Source: Glycomyces buryatensis (lineage in GTDB: Bacteria > Actinomycetota > Actinomycetes > Mycobacteriales > Micromonosporaceae). Taken from it: 64,000 nt of DNA. The DNA is taken from assembly GCF_004912275.1 (NCBI RefSeq), contig NZ_STGY01000083.1, positions 1 through 64,000 on the forward strand, in the 5' to 3' direction. Of the stretch, positions 62,806 through 64,000 are shown piece by piece; positions within the stretch are counted from its first letter, which is position 1; each line of letters starts with the position of its first letter. Below the pieces are notes generated by a model. The model did no database searches. It had not been told where the DNA came from and saw only the letters and a program-made list of their open reading frames with translations. Made by a program: the position numbers and the translations under genes.

Positions 62806-63444
62806 GTGACCAACCTCCGACAGCAGTACCTGGACGCCGCGGGCACCGCCACCGGGCTCCTCGCCGCGGACGAAGTCGCCGCCGCCTGGACCGCGGACTC
62901 CGCACTCGAAGGCTTCACCGTCGCAGGCCTGGCCGGACACCTCGCCGCCCAGATCTGGGGCGCCGCGGCCGCACTCGAGGGCGACTACACCGGCAAGGAC
63001 ACCATCACCCTGATGGAGCACTTCGGCCGCGCCAAGTGGATCAAGACCGACCTCGACAACGAGGCCAACACCAAGGTCCGCGACGGCGGCCGCCGCCTGG
63101 CCGAACCCGGCCCCGAAGCGCTCCTCGAAGGCACCCGCGAACGCCTCGCCCGCTTCGAGACCGCCCTGCCCGCCCTCACCGGGCAGGAGCAGGCCGGCAC
63201 CGACTACTGGGCGTACGCGATGAGCCTGGACGAATACCTCATCACCCGCATCATGGAACTGGTCGTCCACACCGACGACCTCGCCCACTCCGTCGGCATC
63301 GCCACCCCCAGCTTCGACTCCGAACCGTTCGACACCGCCATCCGGATGCTCGCCCGCCTCTCGGTCAAACGCCACGGCCAGGCCGCGCTCGTCAGGGCCC
63401 TCGCCCGCGCCGAAAGGGCCCCCGCCGACATCACCGGACTCTAG
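62806..63444 (+). CDS. Mycothiol-dependent maleylpyruvate isomerase-like (DinB fold) protein
   Basis: 212 residues from a GTG with AAAGG 6 bases upstream. LAGHLAAQIWGAA carries the first metal His (residue 45), and RIMELVVHTDDLAHSVG the Glu/His/Asp group of the MDMPI N-terminal domain. These proteins often use mycothiol as cofactor; the substrate here is unknown. It follows the secreted protein by 11 bases and may share its transcript. Confidence 0.85.
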   Translation: MTNLRQQYLDAAGTATGLLAADEVAAAWTADSALEGFTVAGLAGHLAAQIWGAAAALEGDYTGKDTITLMEHFGRAKWIKTDLDNEANTKVRDGGRRLAEPGPEALLEGTRERLARFETALPALTGQEQAGTDYWAYAMSLDEYLITRIMELVVHTDDLAHSVGIATPSFDSEPFDTAIRMLARLSVKRHGQAALVRALARAERAPADITGL

Positions 63445-63496
63445 CGGCTCTTCAACACTCACAAACCGCCAGAACAGATCGACATTCATATTCGGG

Positions 63497-63502
63497 TAGG
63501 GT
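63497..63502 (+). promoter_or_regulatory. -10 hexamer TAGGGT for the last gene
   Basis: TAGGGT, TCCGGTG, then the ATG at 63510. Leaderless pattern; a GTG 3 bases earlier would be too close. Confidence 0.5.
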
Positions 63503-63509
63503 TCCGGTG

Positions 63510-63953
63510 ATGGTCTTGCCAGCACCGGTCGCCCGACGCCGCGCCCTCTGGGCCGCCCTGTGCCTCCTGGCCACCTTCGCCGGACTCATCGGTGCCGTCG
63601 CCGCCCTCGCCTGGGCCCTCGAAGACGACAACACCCCCGACCTCCAGACCATCACCGAGGCCACCCACCTCACCTACCCCGACTCCACCGACGTCGTCGA
63701 AGCCGACATCGCCGCCCTCCACGCACCCGCCCCCGGCGCGAGCGCCGAAGTCACCGTCGACATCCCCGCCGACGACTTCGGCACCTTCATCGCCGACAAC
63801 GGCATGGACCCGCCGCTCGTCTCCGGTACGACCCCCGCCGGCACCGCCTCGGGCCTCCTCGCTTCCGACTGCACCGACGAAGTCTGCTACTCCGGCACCG
63901 TCATCCTCGACGAAGAGACCGTCACCGTCCGCCTGCGCATCACCCTCATCTAG
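63510..63953 (+). CDS. Small membrane-anchored extracytoplasmic protein
   Basis: 147 residues. An Arg-rich start (residues 8-11) precedes a hydrophobic helix (about 12-36, ALWAALCLLATFAGLIGAV). The exported part begins EDDNTPDLQTITEATHLTYP and contains one Cys pair (DCTDEVC) that could form a disulfide. The chain ends in beta-like sequence (VTVRLRITLI). No family recognised. The remaining 47 bases of the window show no further gene start. Confidence 0.65.
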   Translation: MVLPAPVARRRALWAALCLLATFAGLIGAVAALAWALEDDNTPDLQTITEATHLTYPDSTDVVEADIAALHAPAPGASAEVTVDIPADDFGTFIADNGMDPPLVSGTTPAGTASGLLASDCTDEVCYSGTVILDEETVTVRLRITLI

Positions 63954-64000
63954 GTCCTACTCAAAGGCTCAAGACGGGCGAACAGGTCGACCTCGCCGCG

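Overview
The window is high-GC DNA that reads as an actinomycete chromosome. The evidence is a complete Pup-proteasome locus, RbpA, the TatA/TatC pair next to pafBC and helY, a lnt-ppm1 pair, GTG/TTG starts, and many genes whose start codon sits 6-8 bases after a TAnnnT -10 hexamer. Synteny (trmI - ferredoxin - mpa - dop - pup - prcB - prcA - pafA - pafB - pafC - tatA - tatC - helY) resembles Glycomyces/Stackebrandtia-type genomes; this lineage call is inference from recall, not a search. No tRNA, rRNA, CRISPR array, insertion sequence or phage module was seen.

Layout. 0-2.5 kb: three hairpins, a small membrane ORF in AT-richer DNA, a carboxymuconolactone decarboxylase-like protein and a sugar/H+ symporter. 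2.5-11.7 kb (minus strand): two tandem MacB/FtsX-type ABC modules, each ATPase plus permease, behind a NarL-type two-component pair. 11.7-13.4 kb: a RecB-like Fe-S nuclease and a methyltransferase. 13.5-27.2 kb: the proteasome region, with a site-2 protease, TrmI and a ferredoxin, then Mpa, Dop, Pup, the 20S beta and alpha subunits, the ligase PafA with a coupled small membrane protein, a DUF3866 protein, and the PafB/PafC DNA-damage regulators. 27.2-33.6 kb: TatA/TatC, a HAD protein, HelY, a gene remnant and a 5'-3' exonuclease. 33.7-37.7 kb: a polar amino-acid ABC importer and an amidohydrolase. 37.7-41.6 kb: a candidate structured RNA, Lnt, Ppm1, FxsA and RbpA. 41.9-49 kb: a transporter, an Hsp70-like membrane protein, a PadR regulator with a duplicated control element, a MurA-like enzyme and a LysR regulator. 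49-64 kb: mostly single genes, including GH43, ArfB, a second helicase, two ExoIII paralogues and several secreted or membrane proteins of unknown function.

How the parts fit. Dop deamidates Pup (it ends GGQ), PafA ligates it to substrates, Mpa unfolds pupylated proteins (its C-terminus is QYL), and PrcA/PrcB degrade them. PafBC is an activator of the mycobacterial DNA-damage response. The helY promoter carries a close match, with exact spacing, to the RecA-NDp motif through which PafBC acts, and the promoters of two nuclease genes have weaker matches. The window may therefore hold a local PafBC regulon.

The most interesting unexplained structures are: a promoter-hairpins-terminator block with no ORF (37.7-38.1 kb); a four-unit degenerate tandem repeat behind pafA (23.76-24.01 kb); a duplicated regulatory element beside padR (45.34 and 45.83 kb); a 17-bp perfect inverted repeat overlapping a promoter after pafC (27.18-27.24 kb); and a patch of reversed base skew whose border lies inside an intact helicase gene (about 56.1 kb).
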